64,000 nucleotides of DNA from Amycolatopsis granulosa (GTDB lineage Bacteria > Actinomycetota > Actinomycetes > Mycobacteriales > Pseudonocardiaceae), in the NCBI RefSeq assembly GCF_011758745.1, contig NZ_JAANOV010000001.1, positions 5,559,990 through 5,623,989 of the forward strand, written 5' to 3'. Positions within the stretch are counted from its first letter, which is position 1; every line of letters starts with the position of its first letter. Of this stretch, positions 28,877 through 38,016 are shown piece by piece. Both the position numbers and the translations under genes were made by a program. The notes beneath the pieces were generated by a model, which saw only the letters and a list, made by a program, of their open reading frames with translations, ran no database searches and was not told the origin of the DNA.

Positions 28877-29848
28877 CTACGGGATCAGCAGCAGCTTGCC
28901 GGTCGTGCGGCGGCCCTGCAGGTCCTCGTGCGCCTTCGCCGCCTCGGCGAGCGGATAGCGACCGCCGATCCGCACCGTCAGCGCGCCGGAGGCCACCGCC
29001 TCGAACAGCTCGCCCGCCCGCCAGTCCAGTTCCTCCCGGGTCCGCACGTAGTGGGCCGACGTCGGGCGCGTCAGGTACACCGAGCCGGCCGCGTTGAGCC
29101 GCTGCGGGTCGACCGGCGGGACGGGGCCGCTCGCGGCCCCGAACAGCACCAGGAACCCCCGCACCCGCAGGCTCGCCAGGCTGCCGTCGAACGTGGTCCG
29201 GCCGACCCCGTCGTACACCGCGGCCACCCCTTCGCCGTTGGTGAGGCGCCGGACCTCCTCGGCGAAGTCCACCTGGTCGTAGCGGATCACCTCGTCCACG
29301 CCGGCCTCCCGGGCCAGCGCCTCCTTCTCCGCGGTCGACACCGTGCCGATCACGCGCGCACCGCGCGCCTTGGCCAGTTGCGCCAGCAGCAGCCCCACCC
29401 CGCCCGCGGCCGCGTGCAGCAGGATCGTGTCGCCCTCGGCGACCTGGTAGGTCGACCGGACCAGGTAGTGCGCCGTGACACCCTGCAGCATGACCGCGGC
29501 GGCCACCTCGTCGGACACGCCGTCCGGGATCCGCACCGCGCTGCGTGCCGGGACCCGGGCCCGCTGCGTGTAGCCGCCGAGCACGCCCTGCCACGCGACC
29601 CGGTCGCCGACCTGGAAACCGGTGACGTCCGAACCGGCCGCGGCGACCGTTCCCGCGCCCTCCTGGCCCAGCGTCGCGGGCAGGTCCAGCGGGTAGATAC
29701 CGCTGCGGTGGTAGGTGTCGATGTAGTTCACGCCCGCGGCCGCGACGTCGACCAGCAGCTCCTCCGGCCCCGGGTCGCCGACCTCCACCTCGGCGACCTC
29801 CAGCACCTCGGGTCCGCCGGTCCGCCGAATCTGCACTGCCGTGGGCAT
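28877..29848 (-). CDS. qor: NADPH:quinone oxidoreductase (MDR, zinc-free)
   Basis: Medium-chain reductase of 323 residues. N-terminal GroES-like domain with GVNYIDTYHRSGIYPLDLP and GQEGAGTV; Rossmann domain with HAAAGGVGLLLAQLAKARGA. The Cys/His zinc ligands of alcohol dehydrogenases are absent, as expected for quinone reductases. ATG at 29848. Divergent from the small gene at 29927 with 78 bp between. Homologous to the gene called qor at the corresponding place in M. tuberculosis, as I recall. Confidence 0.9.
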   Translation of the reverse strand: MPTAVQIRRTGGPEVLEVAEVEVGDPGPEELLVDVAAAGVNYIDTYHRSGIYPLDLPATLGQEGAGTVAAAGSDVTGFQVGDRVAWQGVLGGYTQRARVPARSAVRIPDGVSDEVAAAVMLQGVTAHYLVRSTYQVAEGDTILLHAAAGGVGLLLAQLAKARGARVIGTVSTAEKEALAREAGVDEVIRYDQVDFAEEVRRLTNGEGVAAVYDGVGRTTFDGSLASLRVRGFLVLFGAASGPVPPVDPQRLNAAGSVYLTRPTSAHYVRTREELDWRAGELFEAVASGALTVRIGGRYPLAEAAKAHEDLQGRRTTGKLLLIP

Positions 29849-29914
29849 CGTCTGTCTCCTCCTGACGTGGTCGGGTTCACCCCGTACGGGCCGGTGGGAC
29901 CGCCCGATCTTTCC

Positions 29915-29920
29915 TAAGAT
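29915..29920 (+). promoter_or_regulatory. -10 of a leaderless transcript
   Basis: TAAGAT followed by 6 nt and then the ATG at 29927; there is no Shine-Dalgarno upstream of that ATG. No clear -35. Confidence 0.5.
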
Positions 29921-29926
29921 GCCGGC

Positions 29927-30232
29927 ATGGCTGAAGAGACCGAGGCACCGGCGCCCACCGCCCAGCAGCTTACGACCGCCCGCCGATTCGTCGCCGAACA
30001 CGGCAAGCCGGCCAAGGCCGTGGTGGAGAACATCGGCCGCGCCGGTGCCCGCGTGGTGCTCGTCGGCCACGACGGTGCGCTCGGTGACATCGTCGTGCGC
30101 ACCGTCGAGACCGGTCAGCAGCTGGTCGAGGCGGTCGAGGACCTCGAGCCGGCCGAGTGGGACTCGGCGACCGTCAACGAGACCCGGATCGGGCCCGGCC
30201 ACCGCCGCCGGATGGCCGGGCACGCCCTGTAG
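29927..30232 (+). CDS. small conserved-looking protein of unknown function
   Basis: 101-residue acidic protein, no membrane segment or signal peptide. Composition and codon use are those of a real gene: VLVGHDGALGDIVVRTVETGQ looks like a beta-strand/loop core and the end is basic (GPGHRRRMAGHAL). I do not recognise a family. It sits between qor (divergent) and the desaturase, whose stop lies 3 bp beyond its own stop (convergent). The ATG is supported by the leaderless-type -10. Confidence 0.65.
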   Translation: MAEETEAPAPTAQQLTTARRFVAEHGKPAKAVVENIGRAGARVVLVGHDGALGDIVVRTVETGQQLVEAVEDLEPAEWDSATVNETRIGPGHRRRMAGHAL

Positions 30233-30235
30233 GGC

Positions 30236-31150
30236 TCAAGCAGCGGTTTGCAGCCGCTTCGCGGCGAGGCGCTCGGCGCGCGGCCAGCGCACGTCGTGCG
30301 CCCAGCCCAGCTTCTCGAAGATCCAGATCAGCCGCGCCGACACGTCCAGCTGCCCGCGCAGCACACCGTGCCGCGCGCATGTCGGATCGGCGTGGTGCGA
30401 GTTGTGCCACGACTCGCCCATCGACAGGATCGCCAGCGGCCAGAAGTTGGCCGCCCGGTCCCGGCTGGCGAACGGCCGGTCCCCGATCATGTGGCAGATC
30501 GAGTTCACCGACCACGTCACGTGGTGCAGGAACGCGATCCGCACCAGCCCGGCCCAGAAGAACGCGGTCACCGCGCCCCACCAGGACCAGCTCAGCAGCC
30601 CGCCGAGCAGCGTGGGCAGCGCGAGGCTGAGCACGATCCACAGCCAGAACAGCTTGCTCACCACCCGCACGTCGCGGTCGGCCAGCAGATCCGGTGCGAA
30701 CCGCTCGTAGTTGGTCACCTCGCGCTCGAACATCCACCCCATGTGCGCGTGCCAGAACCCGCGCAGCAGCGCCGCCGGGCTCGTGCCGAACAGCCAGGGG
30801 GAGTGCGGGTCGCCCTCGCGGTCGGCGAACGCGTGGTGCCGGCGATGGCTGGCAACCCAGAACAGGGCTGACCCCTGCACGGCCATGCTGCCGGCGATCG
30901 CCATCGCGACCCGCAGCGGCCGTCCGGTCTTGAACGAGCCGTGCGTGAAGTGGCGGTGGTAGCCGACGGTCACGCCGAGTGTGGCGACCACGTAGAAGAA
31001 CACCGCCAGGCCGAGGTCGAGCCAGGTCAGTCCCCAGCCCCAGGCCAGTGGCACCGCGGTGACCAGCGCGAGGAACGGGATCAGCAGGAACGCTTTGAGC
31101 ACGATCATCTGACCGGTGGACCGGCGATGCGAAATCAGGGGTTTGGTCAT
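30236..31150 (-). CDS. acyl-CoA delta-9-type fatty acid desaturase
   Basis: Membrane di-iron desaturase of 304 residues introducing a double bond into fatty acyl chains. All three histidine boxes are present: HRHFTH (GYHRHFTHGSFKTG), HRRHH (VASHRRHHAFADREGDPHSP) and HNSHH (GESWHNSHHADP). Four or so hydrophobic segments lie between them in the usual pattern. Length is slightly short compared with DesA3-type enzymes that carry extra termini; no fused cytochrome or ferredoxin-like domain. Confidence 0.93.
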   Translation of the reverse strand: MTKPLISHRRSTGQMIVLKAFLLIPFLALVTAVPLAWGWGLTWLDLGLAVFFYVVATLGVTVGYHRHFTHGSFKTGRPLRVAMAIAGSMAVQGSALFWVASHRRHHAFADREGDPHSPWLFGTSPAALLRGFWHAHMGWMFEREVTNYERFAPDLLADRDVRVVSKLFWLWIVLSLALPTLLGGLLSWSWWGAVTAFFWAGLVRIAFLHHVTWSVNSICHMIGDRPFASRDRAANFWPLAILSMGESWHNSHHADPTCARHGVLRGQLDVSARLIWIFEKLGWAHDVRWPRAERLAAKRLQTAA

Positions 31151-31250
31151 GGGCGGTGGCTACCTCTCTTCCCGGCCCCACCGTACGAGGCCGTCCTGGC
31201 GGATACCCCCCTCGGGCGTTACCACCGCATGACGAGCGCGGAAATCCGGC

Positions 31251-32225
31251 TCACGCCGTGGTCAGCTCCGGGCTTTGGGGCGGGGCCGGTGCGGCGGAGA
31301 CGACCGGGCCCCGGTCGCGGCAGCCGCACCACAGGGCGGCGGTCGCCACGATCACCAGCGCCGATCCGAGCACGTGCAGCGACACCAGCGCCTCCGGGAT
31401 GCCGAGTGCGTACTGCACCGACCCCAGCACACCCTGTGCGAGCGCCACCACCCAGACGACCGCGTAGCGCCGCCACACCGCCGGCGGGGTGCCGCCGCGC
31501 ATCAGGACCAGGCCGAACATCGCGAGCACGAGCAGGTAGCACACCAGCAGACCGCCGTGCACCTGGGCGAGCACCTCGATCGGCGCGTCCAGGCGGTGGG
31601 TCGCCGGGTCGCCGCCGTGCGGGCCGGCGCCGGTCACCGTGGTGCCGGCGATCAGGACCGCCCACATCGCGACCACGAGGGTGACCAGCAGCTTCCTCGC
31701 CAGCGGCGGGACCAGCCACCGCGCCGGCTCGTCGCCCTCGTGGAACGCGCGGACCAGCAGCACCGCCAGCCACACCAGCGGTGTGGAGACCAGGAAGTGG
31801 ATCGCGACCGTCCACCACTCCAGTTTCGCGAGCACCGTCATCCCGCCGACCACGGCCTGCAGCACGACTCCGCCGGGCATCGCCCAGGCGAGCTTGAGCG
31901 CCCGCCTGCGCTCCGGGTGCGCGATCTGCACCCGCCACGCGGCGAGCACCGCCAGCGCGGATACCAGGATGACGACCACGGTGAGCAGCCGGTTGCTGAA
32001 CTCGATCCACTGGTTGAGCGTCTCGAGCTCGGGGTGCGCGACCGGCACCAGGCTGCCCGGGAAGCACTGCGGCCAGGTGGGGCAGCCCAGGCCGGATCCG
32101 GTGACGCGGACAACCGAGCCGGTGACCCCGATGCCGGCCTGGGCGACCACCGCGGCGACGGCGATCGCGCCCTGCACCGAGCGCGACGGGTAGGGCAGGC
32201 GGGCGATCAGGGACTTCAGTGCCAC
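31251..32225 (-). CDS. ctaA: haem A synthase (COX15/CtaA)
   Basis: Membrane enzyme converting haem O to haem A for cytochrome c oxidase. The 324-residue product has eight or so hydrophobic segments, the paired Cys in GSGLGCPTWPQCFPGSLVP, NQWIEFSNRLLT and the later His-bearing segments WWTVAIHFLVSTPLVW and EVLAQVHGGLL. Starts at a GTG at 32225. Together with ctaB at 8559 it completes haem A formation. Confidence 0.94.
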   Translation of the reverse strand: MALKSLIARLPYPSRSVQGAIAVAAVVAQAGIGVTGSVVRVTGSGLGCPTWPQCFPGSLVPVAHPELETLNQWIEFSNRLLTVVVILVSALAVLAAWRVQIAHPERRRALKLAWAMPGGVVLQAVVGGMTVLAKLEWWTVAIHFLVSTPLVWLAVLLVRAFHEGDEPARWLVPPLARKLLVTLVVAMWAVLIAGTTVTGAGPHGGDPATHRLDAPIEVLAQVHGGLLVCYLLVLAMFGLVLMRGGTPPAVWRRYAVVWVVALAQGVLGSVQYALGIPEALVSLHVLGSALVIVATAALWCGCRDRGPVVSAAPAPPQSPELTTA

Positions 32226-32231
32226 GCGGAA

Positions 32232-32237
32232 ATAGTA
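32232..32237 (-). promoter_or_regulatory. -10 of a leaderless ctaA transcript
   Basis: Read on the minus strand, TACTAT is followed by 6 nt (TTCCGC) and then the GTG start. No Shine-Dalgarno precedes the GTG. Confidence 0.55.
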
Positions 32238-32294
32238 GACGGGCGCGAAGCGCCTCCGTTGAGGGCGGTGGTGGGAGACGGCTGCGCCCTGGGG

Positions 32295-33089
32295 TTATGT
32301 CAGCTTCGTCGTGCGGCCGGCCACTGCCGCCGCCAGCACGCCCCACCCGGCGAGCACGGCGACCGGGCCGCCGGCGAGCTGCCCGTGGACCAGCGCGGCA
32401 CGCAGCCCTTCGGCCAGCGCCCCCGACGGCAGCAGCTCGATGATCGTCGCCGCCCCGGCGGGCAGTGCCGTGGGCGCGAGCAGGATCCCGCCCGCGAGCA
32501 GCAGCACGAACCACACGATGTTGGCCAGCGCCAGCACCACCTCGGCCCGCAGCGAACCGCCGAGCAGCACACCCAGCGCGCCGAAGCTCAGCGTGCCGGC
32601 CACCAGCAGGAGGACCGCTTCGGCGAGCCCGGCGCCCGACGGCGCCCAGCCGAGGAACGCCGCGACGACGCCCAGCACGACGACCTGCAGCAGCACCACC
32701 ACCAGCGCGGCGGCGATCCGGCCCGCGACGAGCAGCCACCGCGGGATGGCCGTGGCCGACAGCCGCTTGAGCACCCCGTAGCGGCGGTCGAAGCCGAGCG
32801 CGATGGCCTGCCCGGTGAACGCCGAGGACATCACCGCGAGCGCGAAGATCCGGGGCGTGACCCAGTCCACCTTGGCGACCCCGTCCAGGTCTCCGGTGGG
32901 CAGGATGTCCAGCAGCGTGAGGCCGATCAGCAGGGCCAGCGGGATGAGCAGGGTGAGCAGGATCTGCTCACCGTTGCGCAGGGTGAGGCTGGTTTCCAGC
33001 TTCGCGTGGGTGAGCAGCATCCGCGTGCGGCGGCCGGAACCGGGCGCGGGGGTGAAGGTTCCGGCGGGGAACCGGGCCGGTGCGGTCAC
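32295..33089 (-). CDS. ABC-2 type transporter permease
   Basis: 264-residue membrane subunit with six hydrophobic segments, beginning after about 30 hydrophilic residues (LLTHAKLETSLTLRNGEQIL is the ABC-2 family's N-terminal amphipathic motif). Partner of the ATPase encoded immediately upstream, with GTGA overlap. Substrate unknown; conserved next to mptB and ctaA in related genomes, suggesting an envelope-lipid or haem-related role (inference). Confidence 0.85.
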   Translation of the reverse strand: MTAPARFPAGTFTPAPGSGRRTRMLLTHAKLETSLTLRNGEQILLTLLIPLALLIGLTLLDILPTGDLDGVAKVDWVTPRIFALAVMSSAFTGQAIALGFDRRYGVLKRLSATAIPRWLLVAGRIAAALVVVLLQVVVLGVVAAFLGWAPSGAGLAEAVLLLVAGTLSFGALGVLLGGSLRAEVVLALANIVWFVLLLAGGILLAPTALPAGAATIIELLPSGALAEGLRAALVHGQLAGGPVAVLAGWGVLAAAVAGRTTKLT

Positions 33090-34012
33090 GAGCGCAGCTC
33101 CCGTCCGGTCAGCTCGAGGAAGACCTCTTCCAGGTCGCGCTTGCCGACGTGCAGCTCCTCGGCCAGCACGCCCTGCTGCGCACACCATGCCGTCACCGTC
33201 GACACCACCTGCGGGTTCACGCTCCCGGACACCTGGTAGCTGCCCGGCGCGGATTCCTGCACGCGGTAGCCCTCGGGCAGCGCGGCCGACAGCAGCTCGG
33301 TGTCCAGCCCCGCGCGGGCCTTGAACCGCAGCTGCGCGGCGTCGGAGTCGTCCGCGGTCAGCGCGCTCGGCGTGCCCTCGGCGATCACCTTGCCGTGGTC
33401 GACGATCACCACGTCGTCGGCCAGCGCCTCGGCCTCCTCCATCAGGTGGGTGGTGAGCAGGACGCTCACCCCGTCGGCGCGCAGCGCGGCGAGCAGGTCC
33501 CACACCAGGCGGCGGGCCTGCGGGTCCATGCCCGCGGTCGGCTCGTCGAGGAACACCAGCTCGGGGCGCCCGACCAGGGCGCACGCCAGCGACAACCGCT
33601 GCTGCTGCCCGCCGGACAGGCGCTTGAACGGGGTGCGGCGCGCCGGGGTGAGGCCGAGGACGTCGAGCAGCCACGCGGGGTCCAGCGGGCTGGCGGCGCA
33701 CGAGGCGACCAGCCCGAGCATCTCGCCGGCCCGGACGCCCGGATAGGCACCGCCGCCCTGCGGCATCACGCCGACACGGGGGCGCAGCGCGGCGCCGTCG
33801 CGAGCGGGATCCAGGCCCAGCACGCGCACCGACCCGGCGTCGGCGCGGCGGAAACCTTCGCAGATCTCGACGGTGGTGGTCTTGCCGGCGCCGTTGGGAC
33901 CGAGCAGCGCGAGCAGGCGCCCCCGGTGCATCTTCAGGTCCAGGCCGTCGACCGCGGTCTTCGGGCCGTACCGCTTCACCAGCCCGGTGATCTCGACGGC
34001 AGGTGTGCTCAC
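33086..34012 (-). CDS. ABC transporter ATP-binding protein
   Basis: About 308-residue nucleotide-binding subunit of an ABC-2 exporter. Walker A LLGPNGAGKTTTVEI, Q-loop region MPQGGGAYPG, signature RLSGGQQQRLSLACAL, Walker B LVFLDEPTAGMD and H-loop LLTTHLMEE are all complete, followed by a roughly 80-residue C-terminal extension typical of DrrA-like subunits. The start is ambiguous between TTG at 34021 and GTG at 34012; neither has a Shine-Dalgarno and TACGCT lies just upstream. Pairs with the permease at 32295. Confidence 0.87.
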   Translation of the reverse strand: MSTPAVEITGLVKRYGPKTAVDGLDLKMHRGRLLALLGPNGAGKTTTVEICEGFRRADAGSVRVLGLDPARDGAALRPRVGVMPQGGGAYPGVRAGEMLGLVASCAASPLDPAWLLDVLGLTPARRTPFKRLSGGQQQRLSLACALVGRPELVFLDEPTAGMDPQARRLVWDLLAALRADGVSVLLTTHLMEEAEALADDVVIVDHGKVIAEGTPSALTADDSDAAQLRFKARAGLDTELLSAALPEGYRVQESAPGSYQVSGSVNPQVVSTVTAWCAQQGVLAEELHVGKRDLEEVFLELTGRELRS

Positions 34013-34036
34013 GACTGTCAAGCGTACGACCCCGGC

Positions 34037-35653
34037 TCAGGGCGCGGGCTGCGGATCCCTCTTCAGCAGCAGAGGTGCCCTGCGCCACACGACGAGCACG
34101 GCCACGGCGACGACGACACCGGCGGCGAGGTAGGCCTGCGGCACGACGAACGAGCGGCCGTCGAACGTGCTGCCCGGCGGTGCGGCGAGGAACGCCAGCG
34201 CCACGCTGGCCACCGTGGCCGCGACGCGGAACCGGGACGTGCCCGCGGCGGCGGCGAGCGGGATCACCGCCCACAGCAGCCACCAGGGCTGCATCGCGAC
34301 GTGCAGGATCATGAAGGCGCCCAGCGAGACGCCGAGCCCGATGATCGGCCGGTAGCGCCAGCGGAAGCTGTCCCACAGGAACTTCGCGGTGATCAGCCCG
34401 GCCAGCGCGATGCCGGCCAGCTGCAGGATCGACACCAGCGCGTTGGTGTGGTTGCCCAGGCCGAGCGCGATGCCCAGGACCCCGCCGAGGTTCGCGAGTT
34501 CGGCGCTGGGGGAGATCCAGCTGCGCACCAGCCCCGGGGTGCCGAGCGCGCCGATCCAGCCGAAGCCGAGGCCGGTGCCCAGGCACACGGCGGCCATGAC
34601 GACGGCGAACACGCCGGTGAGCGCGGCGGCGGCGCGCAGCAGGTCGCTGATCCGGCCGCGCCAGCGGCGGGCGATCATGACACCGAAGAAGCCCAGCGCG
34701 ATGACCGCGTTGATCTTCACCGCGGCGCCGAGCGTGATGACCGCCGCACCGAGCACGAGGAACGGGATCTCGCCGTGGGCCAGGGGTGGCGGCGTGTCGC
34801 CGGTGACCCGGACCGGCAGCCGGCGGATGCCCAGCTCCAGGCCGGCGACCATCAGGCCGATGCCGAGCGCCTCGTTGTGCGCGCCCGCGACCAGGTGGAA
34901 CAGCACGAGCGGGTTGGCGGCGCCCAGCCACAGGGCGGTGGCCGGTTCGACGCCGAACCGCTGGGCCAGGCGGGGCAGGGCCCAGATGATGAGCGCGACG
35001 CCGGCCAGGGCGAGGGCGCGCTGCAGCAGGACCCCGGCGACGATGTCGTCCCCGGTGAGCCCGGAGATCCAGCTGCCGAGCTTGAGGAAGAGCGGACCGT
35101 AGGGGGCCGGGGTCTCGCGCCACATGTTGGAGACGCCGCTGGTGAGCGGATCGGCCACGCCGAGCGCCTGCGCCGGGCCCAGTTCGTAGGGGTCCATGCC
35201 GCGGTGCACGATCTCGCTCTGCGCGAGGTAGCTGTAGACGTCGCGGGAGAACAGCGGCGGGATGAACATCAGCGGCGTCAGCCACATGACCAGCGTGCGG
35301 GTCAGCTGGGCGCGGGTGGCCAGCCGCGCGCGCCCGGGCCGCGCGAACCGCCCCAGCAGCAGCCACCCGACGACGAGCATGCCCATCCCGGCGAAGCACA
35401 TCGCCAGTGAGACGGTGGGGATGCGGGCGAACAGGCGCAGGACGGGGATGTCCTGGACCGGGTTGAGCACCGGGGCCGCGCCCGCGCCGAGCGAGCCCAG
35501 GGCGAGCAGCAGCGCGCCGACCGTGCCCAGCCGGCGCACGATGTCGAGGGCACGCAGTTCCCGCTGTTCCAGCGGCCCGGCCCCGGGAGGCTGCACCGGG
35601 GACAGCGGCGCCGCCACCGCACCACCTCCGGTGCTCTGCTCGCCCCATGTCAC
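34037..35653 (-). CDS. mptB: alpha-(1->6)-mannosyltransferase MptB-like
   Basis: Polytopic GT-C glycosyltransferase of 538 residues, using a polyprenyl-phosphate mannose donor to begin or extend the lipomannan alpha-1,6 backbone in mycolata-related actinobacteria. More than ten hydrophobic segments; the extracytoplasmic loop FSRDVYSYLAQSEIVHRGMD holds the acidic GT-C motif, followed by DPYELGP and ETPAPYGPLFL. GTG start at 35653. Position between the ABC pair and sufR matches the M. tuberculosis order I remember (Rv1459c). Confidence 0.87.
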   Translation of the reverse strand: MTWGEQSTGGGAVAAPLSPVQPPGAGPLEQRELRALDIVRRLGTVGALLLALGSLGAGAAPVLNPVQDIPVLRLFARIPTVSLAMCFAGMGMLVVGWLLLGRFARPGRARLATRAQLTRTLVMWLTPLMFIPPLFSRDVYSYLAQSEIVHRGMDPYELGPAQALGVADPLTSGVSNMWRETPAPYGPLFLKLGSWISGLTGDDIVAGVLLQRALALAGVALIIWALPRLAQRFGVEPATALWLGAANPLVLFHLVAGAHNEALGIGLMVAGLELGIRRLPVRVTGDTPPPLAHGEIPFLVLGAAVITLGAAVKINAVIALGFFGVMIARRWRGRISDLLRAAAALTGVFAVVMAAVCLGTGLGFGWIGALGTPGLVRSWISPSAELANLGGVLGIALGLGNHTNALVSILQLAGIALAGLITAKFLWDSFRWRYRPIIGLGVSLGAFMILHVAMQPWWLLWAVIPLAAAAGTSRFRVAATVASVALAFLAAPPGSTFDGRSFVVPQAYLAAGVVVAVAVLVVWRRAPLLLKRDPQPAP

Positions 35654-35659
35654 ACAGAG

Positions 35660-35665
35660 AGGGTA
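35660..35665 (-). promoter_or_regulatory. -10 of a leaderless mptB transcript
   Basis: On the minus strand TACCCT is followed by 6 nt and the GTG of mptB. No Shine-Dalgarno is present. Confidence 0.5.
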
Positions 35666-35767
35666 TCGGCGCCGTCCCGGGCCGCCGAGAAGGGCGGCCG
35701 CGGCGGCCGGCCGGACCGTCCCGGCAGCCCGGATCCGTGACCCCGGTCACGCCGAGTTGACCTCTCT

Positions 35768-35805
35768 TTGCCTCCCGGCCCGAAATACGACACAATTATG
35801 TTGTG
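35768..35805 (+). promoter_or_regulatory. sufR promoter and autoregulatory dyad
   Basis: TTGCCT (35768-35773), a 17-bp spacer and CACAAT (35791-35796) form a plausible promoter whose start site falls on the sufR GTG at 35803. The dyad CACAA-TTATG-TTGTG (35791-35805) covers the -10 and the initiation codon, where SufR bound with its Fe-S cluster could repress the whole operon. Confidence 0.55.
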
Positions 35806-36570
35806 AAAAACAGCGGACCCCTCTCCCGTCGGGGCGGCGCCGACCGTCCTGGCGACGGGATGGCCGCTCAGGCCACCCCGGACGGGCGCACCCGGCACGA
35901 GGTCGCCCGCCTCCTGCTGGAGGACGGCCCGATGACGGCGGGCGTGGTCGCCGACCGGCTGGGCATCAGCCCGACCGCGGTGCGGCGCCACCTGGACGCG
36001 TTGCTGGCCGACGGGGAGGCCGAGACGCGGGACGCGCCCCGGCGCGGACCGCGTGGCCGGGGCCGTCCGGCCAAGCTCTTCCTGCTCACCGAGACGGGCC
36101 GCGCCCGGTTCGGCCACGCCTACGACGACCTCGCGGTCGCCGCCCTCCGCTTCCTCGCCGAACACGCGGGGGAGGAGGCGGTGCGGGCCTTCGCCGAGCG
36201 CCGGGCCGCCGGCATGGTGGAGCCGCACCGGGCCGCGATCACCGCCGCGGACGGCCCGGCCGGCCGCGCGGAGGCCCTGGCCGCCGCCCTGAGCAGGGAG
36301 GGTTACGCTGCGTCGGCCCGCCAGGTGGGCGCTCCGGCCACCGGTGCCGGCGCGCAGCTGTGCCAGCACCACTGCCCGGTCGCCCACGTCGCCGCTGAGT
36401 TCCCGCAGCTGTGCGAGGCGGAGACCGAGGCGTTCGCCGAGCTGCTGGGCACGCACGTCCAGCGGCTGGCGACCATCGCACGCGGCGACACCGTGTGCAC
36501 CACCCACGTCCCAGCGGAGAATCCGCCGGGTCTGCAAGCGAAAGCTCCGGACGGAGGGAAACGCGAATGA
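35803..36570 (+). CDS. sufR: SufR, Fe-S-sensing repressor of the suf operon
   Basis: 255-residue winged-helix regulator. The DNA-binding helices are [23 protein letters not shown] at about residues 46-68. Three cysteines in [20 protein letters not shown] and one near the C-terminus (DTVCTTH) are the cluster ligands expected of SufR. First gene of the operon; stop overlaps sufB as ATGA. The GTG at 35803 is chosen from the leaderless promoter; an internal ATG at 35860 is the alternative. Expected to repress when holding a cluster and to release under iron limitation or oxidative stress. Confidence 0.92.
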   Translation: MKNSGPLSRRGGADRPGDGMAAQATPDGRTRHEVARLLLEDGPMTAGVVADRLGISPTAVRRHLDALLADGEAETRDAPRRGPRGRGRPAKLFLLTETGRARFGHAYDDLAVAALRFLAEHAGEEAVRAFAERRAAGMVEPHRAAITAADGPAGRAEALAAALSREGYAASARQVGAPATGAGAQLCQHHCPVAHVAAEFPQLCEAETEAFAELLGTHVQRLATIARGDTVCTTHVPAENPPGLQAKAPDGGKRE

Positions 36571-38015
36571 CTGCCGCTGCCGAGCAGCGCAATCCCACCA
36601 CGACGCCGCTGTCCCAGGAAGAGACCATCGACTCCCTGGGCAAGTACGCGTTCGGGTGGGCCGACCCGGATGCCGCGGGGGCCAGTGCCCGCCGCGGGCT
36701 CAACACCGACGTCGTGTCCGACATCTCCGCCAAGAAGAACGAGCCGGAGTGGATGCTCGAGGCGCGTCTGAAGGCGCTGAAGCTCTTCGAGCGCAAGCCC
36801 ATGCCGAACTGGGGCGCCGACCTGTCGGGGATCGACTTCGACAACATCAAGTACTTCGTGCGCTCCACCGAGCAGCAGGCCGCCAGCTGGGACGAGCTGC
36901 CCGAGGACATCAAGAACACCTACGACAAGCTGGGCATCCCGGAGGCGGAGAAGCAGCGCCTGATCGCCGGGGTGGCCGCCCAGTACGAGTCGGAGGTCGT
37001 CTACCACAAGATCCGTGAGGACCTCGAGGCCCAGGGCGTCATCTTCCTGGACACCGACACCGGCCTCAAGGAGCACCCGGAGCTGTTCCAGGAGTACTTC
37101 GGCTCGGTCATCCCGGCCGGCGACAACAAGTTCTCCGCGCTGAACACGGCGGTGTGGTCCGGCGGGTCGTTCATCTACGTGCCGCCGGGCGTGCACGTGG
37201 ACATCCCGCTGCAGGCGTACTTCCGGATCAACACCGAGAACATGGGCCAGTTCGAGCGGACCCTGATCATCGTCGACGAAGGTGCCTACGTCCATTACGT
37301 CGAGGGCTGCACCGCGCCCATCTACAAGTCCGACTCGCTGCACTCGGCCGTGGTCGAGATCATCGTCAAGAAGGGCGGCCGCTGCCGCTACACGACGATC
37401 CAGAACTGGTCGAACAACGTCTACAACCTGGTCACCAAGCGCGCCAAGTGCGAAGAGGGCGCGACCATGGAGTGGATCGACGGCAACATCGGTTCCAAGG
37501 TGACCATGAAGTACCCGTCGGTCTTCCTGATGGGCGAGCACGCCAAGGGCGAGGTCCTCTCGATCGCGTTCGCCGGCGAGGGGCAGCACCAGGACGCCGG
37601 CGCCAAGATGGAGCACCTGGCGCCGCACACCTCCTCGACCATCGTGTCGAAGTCGGTGGCGCGCGGCGGCGGCCGCACCTCCTACCGCGGCCTGGTGAAG
37701 GTGGCCAAGCGGGCACACCACTCCGCCTCCACGGTGAAGTGCGACGCGCTGCTGGTGGACACCATTTCCCGCTCGGACACCTACCCCTACGTCGACATCC
37801 GCAACGACGAGGTGTCGATGGGCCACGAGGCCACGGTGTCCAAGGTCTCCGAGGACCAGCTGTTCTACCTGATGTCGCGCGGTCTCACCGAGGACGAGGC
37901 CATGGCGATGGTCGTGCGCGGGTTCGTCGAGCCCATCGCGCGCGAGCTGCCCATGGAGTACGCGCTCGAGCTGAACCGCCTGATCGAACTGCAGATGGAA
38001 GGAGCCGTCGGCTGA
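36567..38015 (+). CDS. sufB: SufB, Fe-S cluster scaffold subunit
   Basis: Scaffold of the SufBC2D complex. The 482-residue product contains the conserved [20 protein letters not shown] stretch (with the scaffold Cys) and [20 protein letters not shown], and ends with [20 protein letters not shown]. The M. tuberculosis SufB carries an intein; here the frame is uninterrupted and of normal mature length. GGAGGG lies 9 nt before the ATG. One base separates it from sufD. Confidence 0.97.
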   Translation: MTAAAEQRNPTTTPLSQEETIDSLGKYAFGWADPDAAGASARRGLNTDVVSDISAKKNEPEWMLEARLKALKLFERKPMPNWGADLSGIDFDNIKYFVRSTEQQAASWDELPEDIKNTYDKLGIPEAEKQRLIAGVAAQYESEVVYHKIREDLEAQGVIFLDTDTGLKEHPELFQEYFGSVIPAGDNKFSALNTAVWSGGSFIYVPPGVHVDIPLQAYFRINTENMGQFERTLIIVDEGAYVHYVEGCTAPIYKSDSLHSAVVEIIVKKGGRCRYTTIQNWSNNVYNLVTKRAKCEEGATMEWIDGNIGSKVTMKYPSVFLMGEHAKGEVLSIAFAGEGQHQDAGAKMEHLAPHTSSTIVSKSVARGGGRTSYRGLVKVAKRAHHSASTVKCDALLVDTISRSDTYPYVDIRNDEVSMGHEATVSKVSEDQLFYLMSRGLTEDEAMAMVVRGFVEPIARELPMEYALELNRLIELQMEGAVG

Positions 38016-38016
38016 C

